DNA of 64,000 nt from Actinomycetota bacterium (GTDB lineage: Bacteria > Actinomycetota > Thermoleophilia > Solirubrobacterales > Solirubrobacteraceae), in assembly GCA_018268595.1 (NCBI GenBank), contig JAFDWH010000013.1, positions 124,001 through 188,000 of the forward strand, read 5' to 3'. Of this stretch, positions 37,514 through 44,734 are shown piece by piece (positions within the stretch are counted from its first letter, which is position 1; every line of letters begins with the position of its first letter). The notes beneath the pieces are model-generated. The model saw only the letters and a list, made by a program, of their open reading frames with translations. It did not search any database and was not told the DNA's origin. Made by a program: the position numbers and the translations under genes.

Positions 37514-39259
37514 TCAGTAGCCGTTCCTGCGCAGGCCCGCGAGCGCCGCATGCAGTCGCGCGTCGGCGTGGACGACCGCCGCGCGCGCACCTGCGTAGGC
37601 CGGCTCGTCCCGTCTCCTCGCCACCGTCGCAAGCGTCGAGAACGCCGCCTGCTCGGCGCCGAGCGCACGTGACAGCGCCGCGTGGGCCGCCGCGTCACGC
37701 AGTTGCGGCGTCGTGCGCGCGACGGTCCGGCGCGCGGCGGCGTAACCGCCGGCCACCTGCTCGGCTGCGTGCGCGCGCCGGCTCAGGGAGCGTGCGGCAA
37801 GGTCGGCCCGCGCGGTGTCTCGCACATGGAGCGCCGCCGCGAGGGCGCCGTCGAGCGCGCGCCCATAGCGTGGATCGGGCAGGACCGGCTGCGGTCGCCC
37901 GCGCGCAACCTGGACGTCGGCGGCGAGCGCCTCGCAGCGCCGCAGCGCATCCTCGCCGCCGGGGGCCCCGGCACGGCATGCGAGCGCCAGCCAGCCGCGA
38001 CTCGTCGGCACGAAGAAGACGGACAGCCGGTCTCCCGCCGCGGTCCCCCGGTAGACGAGCGCCTGCAACCGGCCGAGGCGCGCCCCGGTCGGGGCGCTGG
38101 ACATGCGGAGCGCACGCCGCAGCGCCGGCGACGCCGGATCCGCTCCGGGCTGCGGACGGCGGACGATCCCGACGGTGAGCGAGGCGTGCGCCGCATGATC
38201 CTCGACGGCGATCGCGTCCGCGAGCTCGAGCCCCTTCGGCGCGTCCGGGCGGTTCGCGGGTCGCCATGGCGAGCCGTAGCGGACGCTCAGCGACCCGTCG
38301 AGCGTCGCAGCCTGAACCGTGGCGTGCCGGAGGCCGACGACGAGGCCGCCGGCAACCGACGCCGTCGCGGCGACGGTGGCCGCGACCATTTGCAGCGTTC
38401 GCCGCGACGGCCGTCCGGCGTCGCGCCTCCGCACGGGGCGACGGACGCGGCCGCGTCGATCGAGGTCGAGCGCCCGCTCGAGCGCGCGCCCGAACGCCTC
38501 CATGTCGGGGTAGCGATCGTCCGGGTTGCGCGCGGTCGCACGTGCGATCGCGGAGCGCATCCGCACCGGACAGGGCAGCGCTCTCACGTCGATCCGCTCG
38601 CCGACGAGCGGCATCGCTCCGGTGAGCAGATGCGCGAGCGCGCGTCCCAGCGCGTAGACGTCGGCCGGCGCACCGACCGGCTTGCCGCGGAGCTGCTCGG
38701 GCGCCGCGTACTCGGGCGTCCCGTTGACATGCACGCGCGAGCCGGTCAGCGGGGTCACGCCGCCGACCTTCACGAGCCCGAAGTCCGACACGTACACGTG
38801 CAGCGTGCGTCCGAGGTCGTTGAACAGCAGGTTGCTCGGCTTCACGTCGCGGTGGACCATGTCGCGCCGGTGCGCGGCGCCGAGCCCGGCGGCAACCTGG
38901 AGCGCGACGTGCCCGACCTTCCGCCAGGGGAGCGGCCCGTGCTCGTTCACGTGCGTGCCGAGGTCGCGGTCGGGCACCAGCCGCATCACGAGGTACAGCT
39001 CGCCGTCCGCCGCGGCGGAGTCGTACACGGGGATCACGTGCGGGTGCTCGAGCTTCGCGACCGCCTCCGCCTCGCGCAGGAAGCGGCCGCGGAAGCCGTC
39101 GTCGTTCGCGTGCTCGGCGCGGATCAGCTTGACGGCGACAGGCCGCACCGTGTCGGCGTGCATCAGCTGCTCGCCCCGGTAGACCACGGCCATCCCACCG
39201 ACCCCGATCACGTCGAGCAGGCGGTAGCGGCCGGCGAGCAGATCGTCTCGTTCACGCAT
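37514..39259 (-). CDS. PknB-like serine/threonine protein kinase with extracellular domain
   Basis: 581 aa. Kinase domain at residues ~10-265: glycine loop GVGGMAVVYRG, VAVKLI lysine, HRDVKPSNLL catalytic loop near 138, DFGLVK, and activation-segment end GTPEYAAPEQL. A basic linker leads to one membrane helix near residue 300. The C-terminal domain outside the cell (~250 residues) has no PASTA repeat; it looks Ala/Arg-rich and helical at its end. ATG 39259 has GGAG 6 nt upstream; the longer open frame adds an unlikely N-terminus. Likely partner: the FHA-HTH protein. Confidence 0.9.
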   Translation of the reverse strand: MRERDDLLAGRYRLLDVIGVGGMAVVYRGEQLMHADTVRPVAVKLIRAEHANDDGFRGRFLREAEAVAKLEHPHVIPVYDSAAADGELYLVMRLVPDRDLGTHVNEHGPLPWRKVGHVALQVAAGLGAAHRRDMVHRDVKPSNLLFNDLGRTLHVYVSDFGLVKVGGVTPLTGSRVHVNGTPEYAAPEQLRGKPVGAPADVYALGRALAHLLTGAMPLVGERIDVRALPCPVRMRSAIARATARNPDDRYPDMEAFGRALERALDLDRRGRVRRPVRRRDAGRPSRRTLQMVAATVAATASVAGGLVVGLRHATVQAATLDGSLSVRYGSPWRPANRPDAPKGLELADAIAVEDHAAHASLTVGIVRRPQPGADPASPALRRALRMSSAPTGARLGRLQALVYRGTAAGDRLSVFFVPTSRGWLALACRAGAPGGEDALRRCEALAADVQVARGRPQPVLPDPRYGRALDGALAAALHVRDTARADLAARSLSRRAHAAEQVAGGYAAARRTVARTTPQLRDAAAHAALSRALGAEQAAFSTLATVARRRDEPAYAGARAAVVHADARLHAALAGLRRNGY

Positions 39260-39424
39260 CGGGTTCTCCAGAGCGCCCGTGGTCCGATGGAGGTCGCACC
39301 GGCCATCCGCCGTCCGGACGCGCTGGACCGTATCTAGGTGCGCTTGCCTCCGCCAGTCACAGATCGCAGCGGCGCCTTCCGAGACTGCTCTGCCGCGCAA
39401 GCCAGCGGCAGCCGCGGGTTCGGC

Positions 39425-39430
39425 TACCGT
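39425..39430 (+). promoter_or_regulatory. -10-like TACCGT
   Basis: TACCGT ends 8 nt before ATG 39439; leaderless-type spacing. The rest of the 179-nt gap to the kinase start shows no gene. Confidence 0.5.
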
Positions 39431-39438
39431 GGGACCGC

Positions 39439-40002
39439 ATGGGTCGTGTCTTCTTCGCGATGGGCATGTCGCTCGACGGCTATGTCGAGGACGCGGACGG
39501 GAGCTTCGACTTCGCCGTGCCGGACGATGAGGTCCATCGCATCGCGAACGAGCAGGCGCGCGACGCCGCCGTGTTCGTGTTCGGGCGCCGCATGTACGAG
39601 CTGATGGAGAGCTACTGGCCGGCCGCCGCGGCGGCTCCGGACGAGCTGTCGGAGGTGGCGGCGGAGTTCGCTCGCGTCTATGTGCAGACGCCGCGCGTCG
39701 TCGTCTCCGACTCGCTCGGCGAGGTCCCGGACGGGGTGCGGCTCGTGCGCCGCGCCGACGCGGCCGCCGAGGTGGCGCGGCTCGCGCGCGAGCACGAGGG
39801 CCACATCGAGGTCGGCGGCCCGACGCTCGCCGCCGCGCTGTTCGACCTGATCGACGAGTTCCGCATGTGGGTCAACCCGGTCGCGGTCGGCGGCGGCAAG
39901 CCGTACTTCCCGGCCGGCGGCGAGCAGCTGCGCCTGCGCCCGCTGGAGCAGCGCGCCTTCGCCTCGGGCACGCTGTACCTGCGCTACGAGCGCGTCCGCT
40001 AA
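39439..40002 (+). CDS. dihydrofolate reductase family protein (RibD C-terminal type)
   Basis: 187 aa. Matches the RibD_C/YwjB-type reductase family: FFAMGMSLDGYVEDADGSFDF at the start, FGRRMYELMESYWP near residue 49, HIEVGGPTLAAALFDLIDEF near 122, and PVAVGGGKPYFP near 145. NAD(P)H-dependent reduction is likely, but the substrate is unknown. It stands at the left border of the island flanked by bcp repeats. Confidence 0.87.
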   Translation: MGRVFFAMGMSLDGYVEDADGSFDFAVPDDEVHRIANEQARDAAVFVFGRRMYELMESYWPAAAAAPDELSEVAAEFARVYVQTPRVVVSDSLGEVPDGVRLVRRADAAAEVARLAREHEGHIEVGGPTLAAALFDLIDEFRMWVNPVAVGGGKPYFPAGGEQLRLRPLEQRAFASGTLYLRYERVR

Positions 40003-40026
40003 CCGGCCGCCGGCTCGCGGGGCCTC

Positions 40027-40173
40027 CTACGCCGCGGCCAACTGCTCCAGCACCGCCAGCACCTCGTCGTCGTGCGTTCTCGGCGTGACTCTCGGGATCA
40101 CGTGGGCGACAGCGCCGTCGGGACCGATCACGAACGTCGCGCGCAGAGCGCCCATGTACTTGTGCCCGTACAT
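40027..40173 (-). pseudogene. truncated bcp copy (3' end only)
   Basis: Encodes only the last ~48 residues of a Bcp peroxiredoxin (SMYGHKYMGALRATFVIGPD to LAVLEQLAAA). It matches the 3' end of the intact bcp at 41814-42284 at roughly 92% of bases. The catalytic Cys region is absent and no ribosome binding site precedes it. The differences (HKYM versus RKYW) show the copies are not from a very recent event or come from different donors. Confidence 0.85.
40030..40173. repeat. direct repeat, left copy (bcp 3' end)
   Basis: About 144 bp, matching 41817-41960 in the same orientation with about 12 mismatches. The pair flanks a 1.6 kb block with a toxin-antitoxin pair and a lower-G+C broken gene. 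The layout is that of an element inserted at the 3' end of a gene. Confidence 0.8.
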
Positions 40174-40199
40174 CGACATCCACCAGGAGAGGGGTCGCA

Positions 40200-40487
40200 T
40201 CAGTCGTTGGTCGGCGAAGCCGCTCGCCGCGCGTCCTGCATCGTCAGGACCGTCACCGTGTCGGCGCGTTCGTCGTGCTCGTAGACGATCAGCAGCCACG
40301 ACCAAGGTCCGAGCACGTACCGCGTGTCCGCCCATCGGCCACTCAGGGCAGGCCCGAGCTTCGGAAAGCGCTGAAGCGCCCGCAACCGCCGCGCGACCCG
40401 CTGCACCGTATCCGGCGGCAGCTCGTGCGTCAGGATCAGCTCGCGGAGGTCCTCGACGGCCGCCGCGGCAACACGAACTTTCGCCAC
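40200..40487 (-). CDS. RelE/ParE-family toxin
   Basis: 95 aa. ParE_toxin-like pattern: VRVAAAAVEDLRELI at the start, RRLRALQRFPKLGPAL in the middle, and a C-terminal strand series WLLIVYEHDERADTVTVLTMQDAR. GTG 40487 follows directly on the antitoxin stop (TAG-GTG), so the two are co-translated. Target (ribosome-bound mRNA or gyrase) cannot be told. Lies in the bcp-flanked island. Confidence 0.8.
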   Translation of the reverse strand: MAKVRVAAAAVEDLRELILTHELPPDTVQRVARRLRALQRFPKLGPALSGRWADTRYVLGPWSWLLIVYEHDERADTVTVLTMQDARRAASPTND

Positions 40488-40736
40488 CTACAGCTCGTCG
40501 AGCCTGACCGTCTCGCCGCGACCGGCCTGCTCGCGCCCGAGATGCATCCGCTCCCATGAGCCGGGAATGCGGTCCAGCACTGACGCAACCTCCGCCGGCT
40601 CCCGCTCCAACTCAGCAAGCGCCTCCGAGAGCAGAGTCACCGCCAGGTCGTCCTGCTGTGCGTGCGCACGCTCAGCCAGCGCAGCCAGCCGCGCGGCCGA
40701 CTCGTCATCAAGGTCGAGATAGATCTGGTGAGCCAT
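40488..40736 (-). CDS. antitoxin, ribbon-helix-helix-like
   Basis: 82 aa. A short N-terminal strand (IYLDLDDESAARLAALAERA) followed by helices looks like an RHH/MetJ-type DNA-binding antitoxin. The acidic C-part (GETVRLDEL) would neutralise the toxin encoded just downstream. ATG 40736 is preferred over the upstream codon because TACCCT ends 6 nt before it. Autorepression is expected for such pairs. Confidence 0.75.
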   Translation of the reverse strand: MAHQIYLDLDDESAARLAALAERAHAQQDDLAVTLLSEALAELEREPAEVASVLDRIPGSWERMHLGREQAGRGETVRLDEL

Positions 40737-40742
40737 GCAGTC

Positions 40743-40748
40743 AGGGTA
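40743..40748 (-). promoter_or_regulatory. -10-like TACCCT of the toxin-antitoxin pair
   Basis: TACCCT on the minus strand, 6 nt before the antitoxin ATG; leaderless-type spacing. Confidence 0.5.
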
Positions 40749-40821
40749 CCGAGCAAGACTGCGAAGTCCACAGCCTGCGACTGGTGCACGCGCAACCGGC
40801 AATGCCGCACCATGTCCTCGT

Positions 40822-41798
40822 ATGGAAGACGTCCCGGACCTTACGGCTGCGCAAGCCCAAACGCTGAACCAGAGGCTCTACGCAATGGAGCCGTGGATCT
40901 CTTTCCAGCAGCGGCTTGCGCACCTCATGCTCGCCACCGACCAGGATCGCTACCGCGCGATCTTCCGAGAGGGCGTGTCCGCTGGTGGAGTGGCTCTGAG
41001 AATCGAGAGTCCGGCGATGAGTCACCGACGCCCGAGCAGTCGTTCGTTGCGATCGAGTCGGAGGTCCTGCTGCATCACGCTTCCGAGACGCTTCTCCGAT
41101 TCGTCCACGCCCACGCAGGGCTGGGCACTTCTCCGTGGATACGCATGGCGTCGCTCACAATCCACGGGAAGTTCAAGAGATGGGTCAAGACAGCGATCCT
41201 CGACGCGTCCGATCAGGATTTGCTCCACGTTTGCAAGGAAACCTTCGCCGTCGATTCGAGCCGTACCGCCGACCTCCATGCCTGCTCCTCATACCTTCGG
41301 CTTTTCGGAACGCACTTCGTCGATGCGGACTGCTACAACGCCGCCAAACACGGGATGGTCCTCCGCGGCGGGAGCCACCGCCTCGGACTTGAGATCGACG
41401 GCTGGAGAGTCCTCGAGCGTGACGGCGTCACGGTGGGCTGGCTGGCTCGCTGGCCACGAGACGATTCTGAGCAACCATCACGTTGGACCCAGGTCTCTCG
41501 CTTCCTCGACCAAGGCGCCACGATTGCCCTGATCTATATGGCCACGATGCTGATGCGCAGCATCTGGGTGCGCGGGCGAGCACGCCACTTGAGAGAACCC
41601 TTGGAGAAGGTCTACCGTCCAACGCCGCCGGACGACCTCCTAGCTTCGCGGGGCCTTCGCGATCACGTCATCGCAGACATATACGAGCCGTTCCCGGCTG
41701 AGGGAGAGACGCCTCATCTCCACATCGTGTCGGCCAACCTGAGAGTCCCACCCGAAGCCGAGGAGAACGCGAAACCGGACAGTCCGACGACGGACTAA
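40822..41798 (+). pseudogene. frameshifted gene of unknown function in the island
   Basis: The coding signal starts at ATG 40822 (MEDVPDLTAAQAQTLNQRLY ... RYRAIFREG) and moves to the -1 frame near 40971. It continues there to TAA 41798 (EQSFVAIESEVLLHHASETLL, YNAAKHGM, GWLARW). The joined product would be about 325 aa. The helical core with YNAAKHG recalls HEPN-like or abortive-infection-type proteins, but no family is certain. Base use is clearly less G+C-rich than the neighbours (codons ctt, tct, aat, ata, caa), which suggests transfer. The shift is either a mutation or, less likely, programmed at gagaggg. Confidence 0.65.
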
Positions 41799-41813
41799 GC
41801 CGTGGGCAACTGT

Positions 41814-42284
41814 TCAGGCCGCCGCCAACTGCTCCAGCACCGCCAAGACCTCGTCGTCATGCGTTCTCGGCGTGACTCTCGGGATCACGTGGGCGACGAC
41901 GCCGTCGGGACCGATCACGAACGTCGCGCGCAGGGCGCCCCAGTACTTGCGCCCGTACATGCTCTTCTCCGCCCAAACGCCGTACTGCTCGCAGACCGCG
42001 TGGTCCTCGTCGGCGAGCAGGGTGAAGTCGAGCGACTGCTTGTCGGCGAACTTCTTCACGGCTCTGACCGGGTCGGGCGAGACGCCGATCACGACCGCGC
42101 CCGCTTCCGCGTAGTTCGGCAGGTGGTCGCGGACGCCGCACGCCTGCACCGTGCAGCCGGGCGTGTCGGCCTTCGGATAGAAGTAGAGGACGACCGTCTT
42201 GCCGGCGAAGTCGCTCAGGCTGACGGGGTGGCCGTCCTGGTCGGGGAGCGTGAACTGCGGTGCGGTGACGCCTGTCTCGATCAT
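41814..42284 (-). CDS. bcp: thiol peroxidase / bacterioferritin comigratory protein (Bcp, PrxQ type)
   Basis: Peroxiredoxin that reduces H2O2 and organic hydroperoxides, 156 aa, full length. Peroxidatic and resolving cysteines are in TPGCTVQAC near residues 41-49 (C-x4-C, atypical 2-Cys). VVLYFYPKADTPGC and GVSPDPVRAVKKFADK are standard. The C-terminus (RATFVIGPDGVV to LEQLAAA) is duplicated 1.8 kb to the left. It lies 10 nt after fpg but has its own TAGCCT box. Confidence 0.95.
   Translation of the reverse strand: MIETGVTAPQFTLPDQDGHPVSLSDFAGKTVVLYFYPKADTPGCTVQACGVRDHLPNYAEAGAVVIGVSPDPVRAVKKFADKQSLDFTLLADEDHAVCEQYGVWAEKSMYGRKYWGALRATFVIGPDGVVAHVIPRVTPRTHDDEVLAVLEQLAAA
41817..41960. repeat. 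direct repeat, right copy (bcp 3' end)
   Basis: Right partner of the 40030-40173 repeat, inside the intact bcp gene. Confidence 0.8.
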
Positions 42285-42291
42285 GCGCCGC

Positions 42292-42297
42292 AGGCTA
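42292..42297 (-). promoter_or_regulatory. -10-like TAGCCT of bcp, overlapping the fpg stop
   Basis: TAGCCT on the minus strand; its TAG is the fpg stop codon. It ends 7 nt before the bcp ATG. Confidence 0.5.
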
Positions 42298-43143
42298 CTT
42301 CAACAGCCGCGACAGCCGCCGATCCTTGAGCACCCGTCCCTCCGTCTGGCACGCCGGGCAGTAGGCGATCACGTAGTCCTCGAAATGGACCGCCTGCAGC
42401 GTCGTGCCGCAGCGCGGACACGGCTCGCCCTCGTGGCGATGGACCCGCAACGGCAGCGGCAGTCTGTCGGGCAGCGGCAGTCTCAGCGTCTGCTCGTAGA
42501 CGGAGATCGCCTCGCCGAGCCGCGCGACCGTGGCCTCCCGCAACGCCGAAGCCTCCGCCTTGCTCAGGTCCACCCCGCGCTTGTACGGCGACAGCCGCGC
42601 CTCCCACAGGATCTCGTCGACCCACGAGCGACCGATCCCGGCGATCACGCGCTGGTCGCGCAGCAGCGAGTGCAGCGGGCGCGGCTGTCTGCCGAGCAGC
42701 GGCAGGAACGGCGGCGGGTCCGGCCACGCCTCCGGGCCCAGCGTCGCGATCGCCTCGTCGTCCTCCCACTCGGAGGCCCGCAGCAGCTTCGCCCACGCCG
42801 CCTGCTTCGTGCCGAACTCGCGCAGCCGCAGCTCGCGCCCGTCGTCCAGGCGGATCAGCACGCGCGAGCTGCGGTCGCGCAGGCCGGCGCGTCTGTCGAA
42901 CAGCTGCAGCCGTCCGGCTGACATCAGGTGGACCAGCAGCACCAGGCCCGCGTCGCTCGCGACCGCCAGGTGCTTCCCGCGGCGCCGCACGCCGGTCAGC
43001 GTCGTGCCGTCGAGCGCGTGCAGCGGCGGGTCGAACGTCTTGAGCGCGTTCACGCCCGGCGCGAGCGTCGACTCGACGCGCGCGCCGGCGACCGCGGCGC
43101 CGATCAGGCGCGCCGTGATCTCGACCTCGGGCAGCTCCGGCAT
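42295..43143 (-). CDS. Fpg/Nei-family DNA glycosylase
   Basis: 282 aa. Base-excision repair enzyme of the formamidopyrimidine-DNA glycosylase/endonuclease VIII family. The N-terminus is MPELPEVE with catalytic Pro2 and Glu3. GKHLAV contains the conserved Lys, GIGRSWVDEILWEARLSP is the H2TH region, and a C-terminal zinc finger carries CPRCGTTLQ...YCPAC. Whether it prefers 8-oxoguanine (MutM) or oxidised pyrimidines (Nei) is unclear. A TAGCCT box ends 9 nt before ATG 43143. Its neighbour bcp also serves oxidative-damage defence. Confidence 0.93.
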   Translation of the reverse strand: MPELPEVEITARLIGAAVAGARVESTLAPGVNALKTFDPPLHALDGTTLTGVRRRGKHLAVASDAGLVLLVHLMSAGRLQLFDRRAGLRDRSSRVLIRLDDGRELRLREFGTKQAAWAKLLRASEWEDDEAIATLGPEAWPDPPPFLPLLGRQPRPLHSLLRDQRVIAGIGRSWVDEILWEARLSPYKRGVDLSKAEASALREATVARLGEAISVYEQTLRLPLPDRLPLPLRVHRHEGEPCPRCGTTLQAVHFEDYVIAYCPACQTEGRVLKDRRLSRLLK

Positions 43144-43152
43144 GCGCCGTTC

Positions 43153-43158
43153 AGGCTA
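43153..43158 (-). promoter_or_regulatory. -10-like TAGCCT
   Basis: TAGCCT on the minus strand, 9 nt before the glycosylase ATG. Confidence 0.5.
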
Positions 43159-43238
43159 ATGGGCCCGCGAAGTGACGACGCGCCGGCCAGCGACATTTGG
43201 GCGTAATACAGGTTTAAGGAGGGGAAGTCCTCTCTGTT

Positions 43239-43277
43239 ATGACCGCTTTACGGACGAGGGGAAGAGTGTCGCCATGA
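43239..43277 (+). CDS. 12-codon upstream ORF (possible leader peptide)
   Basis: ATG 43239 to TGA 43277 encodes MTALRTRGRVSP; the stop overlaps the next start as ATGA. The surrounding leader (43159-43273) is unusually A+T-rich for this genome, with TAATAC and AAGGAGG. AAGGAGG is 16 nt before the ATG, farther than normal. Translation of the uORF is therefore uncertain. Confidence 0.3.
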   Translation: MTALRTRGRVSP

Positions 43278-43576
43278 CGAACGCAGAGGTCCTCCTGATC
43301 GCAGGGCCCGACGCTCGCGACGACGAGCTGGTCGCGGCGGCGGCCGCGCACCGTCCACGCCGCGTCACCGTCTTGATCGAAGCGCAGGATCCGAGCTGGT
43401 GCTGGAGCGAGCAGCACGTCGCCGCCACGCGCCGCGACCGCCTCGCCGAGCTGCTGACCGTTGTCGAGCGCGCGACCGGCGCGAGCGTGATCGGGCTCGT
43501 CGGCAACGCCGGCGAGCTGGACCTCGGCGGCTTCGACGCGATCGTCGGCGGCGCCCACCTCTGCAGCGCCGCCTGA
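43274..43576 (+). CDS. small soluble protein, function unknown
   Basis: 100 aa. Alternating strands and helices (VLLIAGPDARDDELVAAAA, RRVTVLIEAQDP, LLTVVERATGASVIGLVGN, FDAIVGGAHLC) give a flavodoxin- or UspA-like alpha/beta impression, with no diagnostic motif. Two Cys and Trp residues are in the centre (SWCWSEQH). ATG 43274 is chosen for its GGGGAAG-type site and the ATGA link to the upstream ORF. A strong hairpin follows 11 nt after the stop. It looks like a separately regulated single gene. Confidence 0.65.
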   Translation: MTNAEVLLIAGPDARDDELVAAAAAHRPRRVTVLIEAQDPSWCWSEQHVAATRRDRLAELLTVVERATGASVIGLVGNAGELDLGGFDAIVGGAHLCSAA

Positions 43577-43587
43577 GCCTTCCCCCC

Positions 43588-43622
43588 GAGCGGGCGCCGG
43601 CCTCCCCCACCGGCGCCCGCTC
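43588..43622 (+). terminator. 13-bp G+C hairpin without U-tract
   Basis: Perfect 13-bp stem (43588-43600 and 43610-43622), loop 9 nt, 11 nt after the stop of the 100-aa gene. Confidence 0.55.
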
Positions 43623-43636
43623 AACGCCCCGTCGCA

Positions 43637-43642
43637 TAGCGT
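43637..43642 (+). promoter_or_regulatory. -10-like TAGCGT
   Basis: TAGCGT ends 9 nt before ATG 43652; leaderless-type spacing. Confidence 0.5.
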
Positions 43643-43651
43643 TCGGCGTGC

Positions 43652-44734
43652 ATGGGCACGAGCAGCGCGATCGTCGACACGCACGCCGAGGCGGCGCAGC
43701 TGGAGCTGGCGCCGTTGCTGATCCGCGAGCCGCTCGCCGCGTTCCTCGACGCGCACGGCTTGTGCGGCGAGCCGGGCGCCGGACCGCTCGCGGCGGAGCC
43801 GATCGGCGAGGGCCACTCGAACGTCACGTTCACGGTCCGCCGCGGCGACGCGGAGGTCGTGCTGCGGCGTCCGCCGCGCCCGCCGCTGCCGCCGAGCGCC
43901 CACGACGTGCTGCGCGAGGCGCGGCTGCTGCGCGCGGTCGAGGCGCAGCCGGTGCGCACGCCGCGCGTGCTCGCCACGTGCGCGGACGCGTCGGTGATCG
44001 GCGCGCCCTTCTACGTGATGGAGAAGGTCGCCGGCGACGTGATCACCACGCAGGTCCCGCCCGCGCTCGACGCACCCGAGCAGCACGGCCGCATCGCCGA
44101 CGAGCTGATCGACGCGCTGGTCGAGGTGCACGCCGTCGACTGGCGGGCGTGCGGGCTGGAGGGCTACGGCAGACCGACCGGCTACCTCGAGCGCCAGCTG
44201 CGCCGCTTCGGCGGCCTGTGGGAGCACAACAAGACGCGCGAGATCGCGACGCTCGACCGCGTGACCGCGTGGCTCGCCGACAACCGGCCCGAGTCTGGCC
44301 CGGCCACGATCGTGCACGGCGACTACCGGCTCGGCAACGTGATGTTCGAGCACGCGGCGCCGGCACGTCTGAACGCGATCTTCGACTGGGAGCTGGCGAC
44401 GATCGGCGACCCGCTCGCGGACGTCGGCTACCTGACGGCGACGTGGGCGCAGCCCGGCGATCCGGACACGAACTTCTCACGCTTCGCGGTCACGACCGAG
44501 CCCGGCTTCCCGACGCGCGCCGAGCTGATCGCGCGCTACGAGGAGCGCTCCGGCCGCTCGATGCAGAGCGTCGCCTGGTACGCGACGCTCGCGCTGTGGA
44601 AGGCGGCGATCTTCCTCGAGGGCTCCTACAAGCGACTGCTCGCCGGCACCACCGACGACCCGTTCTTCAAGGCGCTCGACACCGGCGTGCCGGCGCTCGC
44701 CGAGCATGCGTGGGCGGTGGCGCATGGCGAGTGA
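43652..44734 (+). CDS. APH-like phosphotransferase (ACAD10/11 kinase-domain type)
   Basis: 360 aa. Aminoglycoside-phosphotransferase/choline-kinase fold: EGHSNVTFTVRRGDAEVVLRR (nucleotide-binding strands, residues ~53-73), FYVMEKVAGDV, the Brenner motif IVHGDYRLGNVMF near 227, and metal site FDWELATIGDPLADVGYL near 248. The sequence is closer to the kinase-like domain of ACAD10/ACAD11 than to antibiotic kinases. A small metabolite, perhaps a hydroxyacyl-CoA, is the likely substrate. The next gene, a HAD phosphatase, overlaps by 11 nt. Confidence 0.85.
   Translation: MGTSSAIVDTHAEAAQLELAPLLIREPLAAFLDAHGLCGEPGAGPLAAEPIGEGHSNVTFTVRRGDAEVVLRRPPRPPLPPSAHDVLREARLLRAVEAQPVRTPRVLATCADASVIGAPFYVMEKVAGDVITTQVPPALDAPEQHGRIADELIDALVEVHAVDWRACGLEGYGRPTGYLERQLRRFGGLWEHNKTREIATLDRVTAWLADNRPESGPATIVHGDYRLGNVMFEHAAPARLNAIFDWELATIGDPLADVGYLTATWAQPGDPDTNFSRFAVTTEPGFPTRAELIARYEERSGRSMQSVAWYATLALWKAAIFLEGSYKRLLAGTTDDPFFKALDTGVPALAEHAWAVAHGE

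Noticed and set aside
40960-40985. Programmed -1 frameshift in the island gene
   Set aside because: gagaggg is not a classic X-XXY-YYZ slippery heptamer and no clear downstream pseudoknot was seen. A mutation is the simpler explanation.
40174-41816. Integrase, transposase or inverted-repeat insertion sequence within the island
   Set aside because: No recombinase motif and no terminal inverted repeats were found; only the bcp direct repeats mark the borders.
43274-43576. Universal stress protein assignment for the 100-aa gene
   Set aside because: The alternating strand-helix look fits loosely, but the ATP-binding G-x2-G-x9-G(S/T) motif of UspA is absent.
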